From a gamma proteobacterium L18 (GTDB lineage Bacteria > Pseudomonadota > Gammaproteobacteria > Pseudomonadales > Pseudomonadaceae), in NCBI GenBank assembly GCA_000497835.1, contig KI547164.1, positions 775,818-821,994 of the forward strand: DNA of 46,177 bases, given 5' to 3'. The notes beneath the pieces are model-generated. The model worked only from the letters and a program-made list of their open reading frames with translations. It was not told where the DNA came from and did not search any database. The position numbers and the translations under genes were made by a program. Each line of letters opens with the position of its first letter. The first letter of the stretch is position 1. This document shows, piece after piece, positions 21,756 to 30,099 of this stretch.

Positions 21756-22145
21756 TTAAGCCGTTTTGTGCGTGAATACGAAGCATCGACAACCAATAAA
21801 CATCAAAACTGTGTAGGTGCATACGCCACCTAGCTGAGCAACATAGGCATTGACCTGTAACAATTCTACAAAAAAGGTCATGACCGCCAAGTTCGCGAGG
21901 TAGCATATGGCAGCGCTCAGCAAATATTTGTAAACTGATTTCCCAAGTGATGCATTATTTCGAAACGTCCAAATTTTATTTAGAACGAAACTGATGATCA
22001 TCCCAAGTGCGTACCCGCAGGCGTTGGCTGAGGCAGGCTTGAAACCTCCCCAGTACATCAGCGAATAGATCGCCGCTAGTCCTACGAGTGTATTTAGGCA
22101 GCCCACAATACCAAATTTTATAATTTCCGGTAGTAATGCTCTCAT
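21756..22145 (-). CDS. gtrA: GtrA family bactoprenol-linked sugar flippase
   Basis: GtrA-type proteins are small membrane proteins with four helices that are thought to flip undecaprenyl-phosphate-linked monosaccharide to the periplasmic face. This one has the family start IIKFGIVGCLNTLVGL, four hydrophobic stretches and the FVLNKIWTFRN signature between helices 2 and 3. The ATG at 22145 gives 129 residues, the normal length, and lies two bases after the methyltransferase stop. The GTG at 22193 would extend it into the methyltransferase. It works with the GtrB homolog two genes upstream. Confidence 0.9.
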   Translation of the reverse strand: MRALLPEIIKFGIVGCLNTLVGLAAIYSLMYWGGFKPASANACGYALGMIISFVLNKIWTFRNNASLGKSVYKYLLSAAICYLANLAVMTFFVELLQVNAYVAQLGGVCTYTVLMFIGCRCFVFTHKTA

Positions 22146-22147
22146 GG

Positions 22148-22873
22148 CTATTTGAAGGCTGCCAGACGGTATTGTGCTCCGAGGGGTAACCACGTCAGGT
22201 TTTTTTCAAAAGGTCTAAGTTTACGCAATACAGATGGAAAGAACAGTCGGTATTGAGCTGACGGCATCTTCCAGTGAGCGCTAGCTGCTCGTTTACACAT
22301 GGTGGCGGCTGTGATCAACTTCGCATTTACATCTAGTGGGCACGTGTTCACGGCTCGTACTGTCAGTGGGTTGAAAGGGTTGTGTTCATAAATTACCAGC
22401 ATGCCACCTGGTTTGGTAATGCGGCGCAGCTCCTGCAACCAGAAATCATGTTCCTCGTGTGGGATATGATGGAAGACGCATGCGGTGAACACGATATCCT
22501 GGGTATTGTCGTCCAGCGGGATGCTTGAGGTGATCGATGCATAATGTTCATCACCCGGAAACCGTGTTTTAGCGATTTCAATACTGCGCTCCGAAACATC
22601 CCCGCACGTGATTCTGCTGGAGGGGAAATGCTTCCGAAAATAAGGCAATGAATTACCAATCCCACTGCCGAAATCGAAAATTGAATCGTGCTTGAGTTTC
22701 TTCAGTCTGACCAGTTCGGCTACATCAGCGATCTTGTATTCAGAAAAAAATTCTGGATCTTCACCGGTAATGGCGATGTTCGATTTATGCTGATCATGAT
22801 ATTCATCGGCCAGCAAGTCAAATTCTGCCCGGCGCTTGGTATCCGCAGAATCTTGAGTAGTTTGGTCATTCAT
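22148..22873 (-). CDS. Class I SAM-dependent methyltransferase
   Basis: A 241-residue methyltransferase with the SAM-binding motif FDFGSGIGNS at 66-75, the acidic GDVSERSIEIA motif II, and FTACVFHHIPHEEHD with the usual motif IV, followed by ELRRITKPGGMLVIYEH. It belongs to the broad methyltransferase 11/25 group. The unusual point is its place: it lies between gtrB and gtrA, overlapping gtrB by 8 bases and ending 2 bases before gtrA. The target is unknown; methylation of the GtrB-made sugar or of the polysaccharide is the simplest guess. No membrane segment is seen, so it should act in the cytoplasm. Confidence 0.88.
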   Translation of the reverse strand: MNDQTTQDSADTKRRAEFDLLADEYHDQHKSNIAITGEDPEFFSEYKIADVAELVRLKKLKHDSIFDFGSGIGNSLPYFRKHFPSSRITCGDVSERSIEIAKTRFPGDEHYASITSSIPLDDNTQDIVFTACVFHHIPHEEHDFWLQELRRITKPGGMLVIYEHNPFNPLTVRAVNTCPLDVNAKLITAATMCKRAASAHWKMPSAQYRLFFPSVLRKLRPFEKNLTWLPLGAQYRLAAFK

Positions 22874-23846
22874 GGCTGGCTTTCTCCGTTGGCGACACAG
22901 CGGGGGCTTTCTCCGGGGAAGACACTACTTCCTGGATGATAAACAGTGGTCTACCTTTAGCTTCCATGTACAGTCTGCCCATGTATTCGCCCATGACACC
23001 GGCCACAAATAGTTGAATACTGCCCAGCGCGAGCATAATCACCGCCAGAGATGTCCAGCCATCAACGCTCCTACCAGTGAAGTAATGGATCAACACGTAA
23101 ACTAACAGCAATAGTGTGGCGATCCCAAAGCATATACCGAAATAGGATGCCATTCGCAGGGGGCGTACCGAGAATCCAGTGATAGCGTCAATGGCGAATT
23201 TGATCATTTTCGACAGCGGGTACTTGGTTTCGCCAGCGAAGCGGGCGGCACGCTCATACGGCAGCGCTTCCTGACGAAGTCCGATCCAGCTGACCATGCC
23301 GCGGATAAAACGATGGTGTTCTGGCATGTTGTTCAGCAATTCCACGGCGCGCCGGCTCATCAGACGAAAATCGCCTGTATCGGTTGGAATGTCGATATCC
23401 ACCATGCGGTCCAGTAGGCGGTAGAAGAAGTGTGCTGAAGCTTTTTTGAACACGGTTTCGCCTTCGCGCTTGACGCGTTGGCCAAAAACCACATCGCATC
23501 CATCGTCCATCCTTGCCATCATCTTTGGAAGTAGCTCGGGTGGATCCTGCAGATCCGCATCAAGGATAAAGACGCGTTCACCTCGGGTCATCTGTAATCC
23601 GGCAGACAGCGCTAGCTGATGCCCGTGATTGCGGGAAAGATTGATGGCCACGATGTTGGGATCAACGGCGCTTAATTCGCGCATGATCGACCAAGTCTTG
23701 TCCTTCGAGCCGTCATTTATCAACACTAGCTCATAATCGGTCCCGACGTGCTCGCGGCACACGGCAGTTACGCGCTGGTGCAGCTCGTGGATGCCTTCTT
23801 CTTCGTTATAGCAAGGAACTACAACCGATAATTTTAGCCCTGCCAT
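22866..23846 (-). CDS. gtrB: GtrB family bactoprenol glycosyltransferase
   Basis: GtrB transfers a sugar from a UDP-sugar (usually glucose) to undecaprenyl phosphate on the cytoplasmic side. The 326-residue protein has the GT2 domain with VVVPCYNEEEG at 8-18, LINDGSKD and the metal site DADLQDPPE from residue 96. Two C-terminal membrane helices (about 225-285) carry the conserved FSVRPLR and GEYMGRLYMEAKGRP ends. The ATG at 23846 is chosen over 23870 because AGAGGGG lies 5-6 bases upstream. The upstream neighbour galE suggests that the donor may be UDP-galactose or UDP-GalNAc rather than UDP-glucose, but that is inference. Confidence 0.92.
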   Translation of the reverse strand: MAGLKLSVVVPCYNEEEGIHELHQRVTAVCREHVGTDYELVLINDGSKDKTWSIMRELSAVDPNIVAINLSRNHGHQLALSAGLQMTRGERVFILDADLQDPPELLPKMMARMDDGCDVVFGQRVKREGETVFKKASAHFFYRLLDRMVDIDIPTDTGDFRLMSRRAVELLNNMPEHHRFIRGMVSWIGLRQEALPYERAARFAGETKYPLSKMIKFAIDAITGFSVRPLRMASYFGICFGIATLLLLVYVLIHYFTGRSVDGWTSLAVIMLALGSIQLFVAGVMGEYMGRLYMEAKGRPLFIIQEVVSSPEKAPAVSPTEKASHE

Positions 23847-23887
23847 ACCTACCCCTCTGAATGACGTCATTTAAGCTGACTCTATTA

Positions 23888-24880
23888 TTAATGTGCCGAG
23901 GCCATTGGTGTTGCTTGGTAAAAGCGGAGCGCATGACCCACGATATCGTCCAGGCTGCTATAGGCAGGTTGCCAGCCTAGGACATCCCTAGCCTTTCTAG
24001 AATCAGCAACCAGCACTGCAGGGTCGCCCGCACGGCGACCAGCAACGGTATGTGGAACTGGCTTGCCTACCAGCGCCGCTACGGCATCTAGAATTTGTTT
24101 CACGCTGTAGCCTTCCCCGTTGCCCAGGTTTAGCTTCAACGATTCCCCTTGTGCACGAAGGTGCTGAAGAGCCAGCAAGTGAGCGCTGGCCAAGTCACAC
24201 ACATGTACATAGTCCCGGATGCAGGTGCCGTCATGGGTCGGGTAATCATCGCCAAAAACTTTCAATCCCCCGGTATTGCCCAGTGCTGCGCTGATCGCCA
24301 ACGGAATCAAGTGTGTTTCGGGGTCATGACGTTCTCCCAGGCTACCGTCCGGATGGGCGCCGGCAGCGTTGAAGTAACGAAGGCAGGCATGGCGGATGCC
24401 ATAGGCGGCTTCATAGTCAGGCAGCATCTGTTCGACGATTAGTTTCGAGCGCCCGTAAGGATTGATGGGGGCCTTTACATGATGTTCGTCGATGTGCCCA
24501 GCTTGGGGATTGCCAAATATCGCAGCGGTAGATGAAAAAATAAAATTTTTCACGTCGTGCCGCGCCATGCTATTGAGTAGGTTGATGGTCTTGCTGACAT
24601 TGTTGTGAAAGTATTTCGCAGGGGCGCCAATGGACTCCCCCACCTGGATGAACGATGCGAAGTGCATCACGGCATCAAAGGCATGCTGACCGAACAATCG
24701 GTCAAGAAGCGCTTCGTCGCCCATATCGCCGATGACTAGGTCTGCTCCGCTAACTGATCCTGCGTGGCCCGCGCTGAGGTCATCCAGGACTGTGACCGGA
24801 ATGTGTTGATCCATCAGCATCCTGACCATGTGGCTGCCTATGTAGCCGGCCCCACCAACTACCAAAATTTTTGGCTGCAC
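23888..24880 (-). CDS. galE: UDP-glucose 4-epimerase
   Basis: GalE interconverts UDP-glucose and UDP-galactose, and in some forms UDP-GlcNAc and UDP-GalNAc. The protein has the NAD motif GGAGYIGSH near the N-terminus, the FASFIQVGES and SSTAAIFG segments, the catalytic YGRSK pair, and RYFNAAGAHPDG with the nucleotide-sugar contacts that define GalE. The GTG at 24880 (330 residues) has a GGAG 9 bases upstream; a TTG at 24898 is also open and would add six residues. It is in the leftward operon between the FkbM-like gene and gtrB, so it probably supplies the sugar used by the Gtr module or by the backbone transferases. Confidence 0.93.
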   Translation of the reverse strand: MQPKILVVGGAGYIGSHMVRMLMDQHIPVTVLDDLSAGHAGSVSGADLVIGDMGDEALLDRLFGQHAFDAVMHFASFIQVGESIGAPAKYFHNNVSKTINLLNSMARHDVKNFIFSSTAAIFGNPQAGHIDEHHVKAPINPYGRSKLIVEQMLPDYEAAYGIRHACLRYFNAAGAHPDGSLGERHDPETHLIPLAISAALGNTGGLKVFGDDYPTHDGTCIRDYVHVCDLASAHLLALQHLRAQGESLKLNLGNGEGYSVKQILDAVAALVGKPVPHTVAGRRAGDPAVLVADSRKARDVLGWQPAYSSLDDIVGHALRFYQATPMASAH

Positions 24881-24924
24881 CTCTATGTCTCCGTTCAATG
24901 AGGCCCTGTCCGCTTAGCAGACGT

Positions 24925-25935
24925 TCAAATGGTGTGCCAGCTTTCGTCAGGAGCGAGCCAGAAGGCCTCGTCGATGACGGAAAAAACCGGGTGGCTATTG
25001 AACGCTGCCTCGGGCAGCATTCGGGCTAATTTCCCCTCGGCGACATCGTCGCGAACGAAAAAAGCATTGAAACAGCAGGTGCCGACGGTGCACAGCGTGT
25101 AGCCCCTGGATTCAAGCAGGGCAATCCAGGCCGTTAGGCTAGCGGCGCCGGACTGTTGCCAACGGCGACTGAACTGCTCACGGTCGCGCTGCACCACGCT
25201 GTAATGTTCGCGGAAGCGTTTCTCGAACTCTACAACGATGACACGTGGGCGTATTGCCGAGAGCTCCTCCATGACGGCATAGTCTCCACCGTCGATATCG
25301 ATGATGAAAAGGTCTGGTTCGGGCTCAGCATTAGCGGTCATTAGCAATGAGTTGATGTTCTGCGGGCTGACGGCTTGCTGAATGATGATCGGAGAGTAGT
25401 ACTCGGTCATCCCCTCTCTGGTCCAGTGATAATGGCGAGTGGAAGCGGTTCTGGCGAAGAAGTAGCGCATCCTGCTGCATTCTGTGGCGTCCAATTCAAA
25501 AATAGTGCCATGCCAACCGTGGTTGACCAGCAGATTGGTGGATAGGTTTTCAGGAATTCCTACATCCGAGTCGCTGCAATTGCTGCCAATTTCTACCACA
25601 TAGCGATTGGTGTGGCCGATGTGGCTGAATAGGCGCAGCAGAATGCCATCTTCGTCATTCTGCGAAAAGGCGCGAAACCCACTTCCCACCAAGTCCGCAT
25701 GCTTCAGCACCACGGGCGAATAGCGCTGCCATGACTGAATAAGCTGTTTTTGCTGGGCCGCATCGGCATTGCCGATGAAGTTACGATGCAGCAAAGGATT
25801 CAAGCCTGCGATGTCGGTGGGGGACAATGATTTGTCGAGCAGAATCTTCTCGAAGTGGAGCTGGCGCTCGGTGAGGGATTTAATGGCCTGGAGGGCCTCA
25901 TCTAACTGTGCAGATATAAGGTCGAGATCAGGCAT
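24925..25935 (-). CDS. FkbM-like putative methyltransferase
   Basis: The 336-residue product has an N-terminal helical part (about 1-75, MPDLDLISAQLDEALQAI) and a core that begins FSQNDEDGILLRLF, resembling the SQ-x-x-EDG start found in FkbM-type methyltransferases of polysaccharide clusters. A binding segment VVEIGSNCSDSD replaces the usual glycine-rich SAM loop, followed by LFIIDIDGGDYAVMEEL. The protein is soluble. The ATG at 25935 overlaps the wzt stop by 8 bases. Because Wzt-type exporters may recognise a modified chain end, this close coupling makes a chain-modifying methyltransferase attractive, but neither activity nor substrate is proven; the weak SAM motif leaves room for another role. 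Confidence 0.7.
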   Translation of the reverse strand: MPDLDLISAQLDEALQAIKSLTERQLHFEKILLDKSLSPTDIAGLNPLLHRNFIGNADAAQQKQLIQSWQRYSPVVLKHADLVGSGFRAFSQNDEDGILLRLFSHIGHTNRYVVEIGSNCSDSDVGIPENLSTNLLVNHGWHGTIFELDATECSRMRYFFARTASTRHYHWTREGMTEYYSPIIIQQAVSPQNINSLLMTANAEPEPDLFIIDIDGGDYAVMEELSAIRPRVIVVEFEKRFREHYSVVQRDREQFSRRWQQSGAASLTAWIALLESRGYTLCTVGTCCFNAFFVRDDVAEGKLARMLPEAAFNSHPVFSVIDEAFWLAPDESWHTI

Positions 25936-27271
25936 TTTGTTTTTCCTCGAGTAAATCCACCGATACCACAGGGTGCATGTTGAAGATCCCGCCATAAAAG
26001 GCAGCCAGTGGCGACTCGGTGACCTGCAATTGTTCCACGTCATGCATCAACAAACTGTACTCCTCAAATTCGCTGCGGGAGAACCCTTTGTTGGCAACGC
26101 CGACTGAAAACGAATACTGCCCGGCTTTCAGATTGAGGTTCAGGTTGAATCGAACCATGACCTGCGCCCCCTCATCAATTGACTCTTCTGGCATTTGCAG
26201 TGCGAAGGTACTGGTTTCGAAGATGGAGCGGCCCATGCGATCGCGTACGATGAGGCCGTATGCGGGCCTTTCAAAGCGCTTATTCAGCTTGACCACATAG
26301 CGCACCGTCAGCTGTGTTTCGCTCTCCAGGTGGGTCACCGGTAGGTTGTCAGCGTTTAGCAAGGCGAAGTCAATCATTTCTGCATCACCGTTGGTTGTGA
26401 CGGTGGTGGCTTTGGTCCAGGCCTTGGGCTGCTCGATCGCCACTAGGGTTTCAGGCGTCGGGGCGTAGCTTTGGTCAACCGATACTTCACCGTTGCTCAT
26501 GTCGGTCTTTTTGGCCACCAGACCCTGGTACAGGTCGATCACGTCGCGGGGGGCGCCAAAGCTGATAGTTTTCCCATGACTGAGCAACAGTGCCTTGTTG
26601 CAGATGTGTTTAACGGTGTTGGCGTCATGCGATACAAAGAGCAGGGTCCCCCCGCGTTCACGGAAGCTCTCAAGCCTCTGAAAGCATTTTTGCTGGAAGT
26701 ACGCATCTCCCACTGCCAGCGCTTCATCGATGATCAAGATATCCGGCTCGAACGCAGTTGATACGGCAAAGGCCACGCGCATCTGCATCCCGCTTGAGTA
26801 GGATGACAGTGCCTGATCAAAGTGGTCACCGATGTCGGCGAAAGCCTCAATATCGGGAATTCGAGCATCGATCTCTCGTCGGTTGAAGCCAAGCAGAGCG
26901 CCGTTCATGTAGACGTTCTCACGCCCGCTGAATTCGGGATTGAACCCTGACCCAAGCTCAAGCAATGCTGCCACGCGGCCATTGACCGACACCTTACCTG
27001 CGGTAGGCGTAAGGGTGCCGGTAATGATCTGCAGCAACGTGCTTTTACCGCTACCGTTGAGGCCGACAATCCCGCAAGATTCGCCCTTGCGGACTTCCAG
27101 GAAAATCTCCCGGAGAGCCCAGAATTCCTTGAAGTATTGGCGCTCAGGTAACCGCAATAAACGGCGAATACGGGGGTAGATGAATTGTTTGAGCTGGTCG
27201 CGCGGGTGTTCGAATATTTCGAAGCGTTTGGAGACCGCTTCTACGCGTATTGCGAATTCATTAGAGGACAT
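25928..27271 (-). CDS. wzt: O-antigen ABC exporter ATP-binding protein with C-terminal sugar-binding domain
   Basis: Wzt powers export of a finished undecaprenyl-linked polysaccharide across the inner membrane with Wzm. The 447 residues have Walker A GLNGSGKST at 70-78, signature YSSGMQMRVAF at 158-168, Walker B ILIIDE at 178-183 and the H-loop His215. After about residue 280 comes a separate beta-rich domain (about 290-447), the Wzt C-terminal domain that in other systems binds the modified non-reducing end of the polymer. The ATG at 27271 has an AAAGGGG site and overlaps the wzm stop by 11 bases. The extended N-terminus up to 27313 lies inside wzm and is not supported. Confidence 0.94.
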   Translation of the reverse strand: MSSNEFAIRVEAVSKRFEIFEHPRDQLKQFIYPRIRRLLRLPERQYFKEFWALREIFLEVRKGESCGIVGLNGSGKSTLLQIITGTLTPTAGKVSVNGRVAALLELGSGFNPEFSGRENVYMNGALLGFNRREIDARIPDIEAFADIGDHFDQALSSYSSGMQMRVAFAVSTAFEPDILIIDEALAVGDAYFQQKCFQRLESFRERGGTLLFVSHDANTVKHICNKALLLSHGKTISFGAPRDVIDLYQGLVAKKTDMSNGEVSVDQSYAPTPETLVAIEQPKAWTKATTVTTNGDAEMIDFALLNADNLPVTHLESETQLTVRYVVKLNKRFERPAYGLIVRDRMGRSIFETSTFALQMPEESIDEGAQVMVRFNLNLNLKAGQYSFSVGVANKGFSRSEFEEYSLLMHDVEQLQVTESPLAAFYGGIFNMHPVVSVDLLEEKQNA

Positions 27272-28091
27272 TCGCAAACCCCTTTCTGGTTTTCTGAAAC
27301 CAGCTATACCCAAGCCACGCGATACTCAAGGCAACTGCGGCATAGATTCCCAATCCTGAAAAATTGGGCAGCACCCCATTGATCAGTACATCTCGAGCCT
27401 GCTCGATGATGAACGTGAGTGGATTGAGCATCAACCACGGCTGAATATTGGCAGGCAGGGCGGAGATTGGATAGAACACAGGGGATCCGAAGAGCAGCAA
27501 CGTCATGATCAGCCCTATAGGATGCGCTACGTCCCGCAGGTACACGCCCAGCGACGCTAGAATCCAGGCAAATCCGAGTGACAGCACAATCAGCGGCGCA
27601 ATGACCAGCGGTAATAGCATGACTGTCCACGGGAGCCCCCCGTGCACAATGAGCTGAGCCACCAGCAAGACAACTACGCTGACCAGCGCGTGAAAAAACG
27701 AAGTGCCCATTGCAATGACTGGAAGGATTTCTAGGGGGAACACTACTTTCTTCACGTAGCTGATGTTGTTAAGGATAAGCGTTGGTGCGCGCGTGAGCGT
27801 TTCAGCAAATAGGCCATGGACGATCATCCCGGTGAACAGGAGGATCGCAAATTCACCTTTGCTAGTAGGCTCGCCCGTGCCCCACCGGGCTTTGAAGACT
27901 ACCGAGAATACCAAGGTGTAGATGATTAGGAGCAGGATGGGATTCGTGAATGACCACAAGATCCCCATTACCGAACCTTTATAGCGTCCGACCACGTCGC
28001 GCCGCGTCATCTGATTTATCAGATGACGATTGGCCCAAAGGCTGCGCACCAATGACACCGGAGATATGGGGGCAGGCGCGTGAGGATTCAT
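27261..28091 (-). CDS. wzm: O-antigen ABC exporter permease
   Basis: Wzm is the membrane half of the polysaccharide ABC exporter (ABC-2 type). The 276-residue sequence has an N-terminal amphipathic region, six hydrophobic segments, and the family sequence RDVVGRYKGSVMGILWSFTN before the first helix. DVAHPIGLIMTLLLFGSPVFYP near residue 200 is the conserved ABC-2 segment. Its ATG overlaps the stop of the preceding glycosyltransferase by four bases, and wzt overlaps its end. Together these show that this island uses ABC export rather than Wzx/Wzy/Wzz. Confidence 0.93.
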   Translation of the reverse strand: MNPHAPAPISPVSLVRSLWANRHLINQMTRRDVVGRYKGSVMGILWSFTNPILLLIIYTLVFSVVFKARWGTGEPTSKGEFAILLFTGMIVHGLFAETLTRAPTLILNNISYVKKVVFPLEILPVIAMGTSFFHALVSVVVLLVAQLIVHGGLPWTVMLLPLVIAPLIVLSLGFAWILASLGVYLRDVAHPIGLIMTLLLFGSPVFYPISALPANIQPWLMLNPLTFIIEQARDVLINGVLPNFSGLGIYAAVALSIAWLGYSWFQKTRKGFANVL

Positions 28092-30034
28092 ATCCCCAGT
28101 TTCCGCTTCAGCACTTCAAAGCGGGCACCAAACCCATGGGTCCTGATGGCTTGGATCTGAGCCTTCACCCAAGCTTTGTTGAGGAACAGCCTGGCTATGT
28201 TCAGCTTGGGTGACTCCACCACTATTTGCGTCGGTGTATCGGCTAGATAGAAACCAGCGGATACCTTTAGCACGCTCGGATTGAAATCCTTGATGAGCTC
28301 GGTTTCCGCCGCTTCGTCCCACGTTCGTTCGGGGAAACATTGGCGCAGGTCTAGGCGGACAGTAGCTGGTAGTAGGTGTTTGATCCTCCCGTTTACCAAT
28401 GTAGCAAGCGGTCTGCCCTCAAGGTAAGGCAGGGCGATGGGCAGGTCCTCAGGCAAGGCAGAGGTGCGGAAGATGAACCTGCCATAGCCGGGTGGCCCTG
28501 CCGCGTCGACATGTCCAAAGTCAATCAATTCATGGACGGTATGCACGGGGGACTGCCCGTCCTCTAGAACAGCTGCAGTGGCAGCGCAGTTAACTTGATC
28601 ATCATTCTGCAAGGCACCGGCCAAGACAGTTAGGTGATTGGACATCAGCTTTTCATTCGGGGCGACAAAGATGATCCCGTCGGAGTCTGATGCGTCCCCA
28701 ATCAACTCCTGAATAATGTCGCCCAAGCGACGTCGGGATTTGATTTCCGGGTGAATTCCGTACTTAAATGCCTCAATGACCTTCAACTGAATTTCGACAG
28801 GTGAGCCTTCCAGAATGCGCGCGATTTCCGGATGGAAGTTCTCAGCCACGACCCTATCTACGATCAGTTTGGCGGTAAAATTACCATACGTTTGTTGTCT
28901 AACGCTTTCTACGTGAGCCTTCAGAGTGGCGGTAGAGTAGTCAAGCATCAACAAATTCAAGCTGATTCGAGTACGTTCACCTGCGTGGTTAAGGTGTCGT
29001 GAAGTCAGTTTCTGTTTCCGCTCTGCTAGACCACTATAGAGATCCTTCAAGCTGCCGATTAGCGTGTAGTGATCATTGAAGATCGCCTGTGCCTTCGTGA
29101 CTTTGGCCAACGCTTCTTCCGGATGGGTTTTTATCCAGCTCAGATGCGTGGTGATGTCGCTGTAGATCTGCTCCATCGGGGAGCGGCTGTCGATATACAA
29201 CAACGAGTCGCCAAAAAATTTTCGTGCAAAAGGGTTTTCATCACAAATAACCAAGGTCCCTGCTGCGATCGTTTCGAACAGGCGATTTGACATCAGCTCC
29301 GAGTCACGATGCGCTTGTGAGGACAAAACCAGGGCGGCACCGGCTTTGGCGATTTCGTTGATCATCGAGAAACCATCGAATGGAATCTCTCGGACATAAC
29401 TTTGATAGCCTTCCCAGACTCGGACGCCTTGGAAAATGGTAGGCCCATAGATTTTTAGTAAGCCGGTAGGATCAAGGCGTTTAAGCACTTCCTGCTGTCG
29501 AGATTGGCGGCTGCTGACGATAGCTTCCCAGTTAATACCAGCATAAAACAGCTTGCCGTCACCCAAGGTAGGCCCGTGGACAATACCAGGTGTGGAGTGG
29601 AAGAGTTTAAAGTGTGCTGGCAAGTGAGTTGTGGACCCACGCACCATGCGCGCTACATGATCATCGGCTGCATCGGAACTGCAACTGATGAAGTCATCGT
29701 GAGTAGTCAGATTCCGCGAGCAACGCTGGTAACCCCACTCGTGATAGAACTTCAGCGGATTCCACAGTGCGACAAACGAAAACGCATCGTAGCGCTTGGG
29801 CGTGTCATAGTGCAAATGGATCACAAAGTCGACGTTCGCCTTGGAAACTTTGATATCCGGTGCGGAGATAAACCCCCCATCAGCGTGAATTTCGACGCAC
29901 TCCACGCCAATCGCTTTTGCCGCGAGCTTAAGGCGGGCTATGCACTCATCCTCAGCGGTTTTGATGCCAGGCCATAGCTTAACAACGCCGAAGCGACCGA
30001 AAACGCCCTCGGGCAAGGAAAAAACATTACTCAT
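28088..30034 (-). CDS. Two-part glycosyltransferase
   Basis: A 648-residue protein with two recognisable parts. The first (about 1-350) resembles the CgeB-like or GT1/GT4-type family: after a long N-terminal region it has RLFETIAAGTLVICDE, the donor-binding EAxxAGT-like motif, and AHRDSELMSNR. The second part (about 360-640) looks like a GT2-type segment, starting LNLLMLDYSTATLKAHVESV and containing DGIIFVAPNEK where a DXD motif would be expected; no clear DXD is visible, so it may be inactive. No membrane segment is seen. The ATG at 30034 is preferred; a TTG at 30049 would add five residues. It probably builds part of the exported chain. Confidence 0.75.
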   Translation of the reverse strand: MSNVFSLPEGVFGRFGVVKLWPGIKTAEDECIARLKLAAKAIGVECVEIHADGGFISAPDIKVSKANVDFVIHLHYDTPKRYDAFSFVALWNPLKFYHEWGYQRCSRNLTTHDDFISCSSDAADDHVARMVRGSTTHLPAHFKLFHSTPGIVHGPTLGDGKLFYAGINWEAIVSSRQSRQQEVLKRLDPTGLLKIYGPTIFQGVRVWEGYQSYVREIPFDGFSMINEIAKAGAALVLSSQAHRDSELMSNRLFETIAAGTLVICDENPFARKFFGDSLLYIDSRSPMEQIYSDITTHLSWIKTHPEEALAKVTKAQAIFNDHYTLIGSLKDLYSGLAERKQKLTSRHLNHAGERTRISLNLLMLDYSTATLKAHVESVRQQTYGNFTAKLIVDRVVAENFHPEIARILEGSPVEIQLKVIEAFKYGIHPEIKSRRRLGDIIQELIGDASDSDGIIFVAPNEKLMSNHLTVLAGALQNDDQVNCAATAAVLEDGQSPVHTVHELIDFGHVDAAGPPGYGRFIFRTSALPEDLPIALPYLEGRPLATLVNGRIKHLLPATVRLDLRQCFPERTWDEAAETELIKDFNPSVLKVSAGFYLADTPTQIVVESPKLNIARLFLNKAWVKAQIQAIRTHGFGARFEVLKRKLGI

Positions 30035-30099
30035 CACTACTGCATCCAAATGTACGGAACGACGAAAAGGAAAGACTGATCGAGCCTGCCGGGGGGGCT

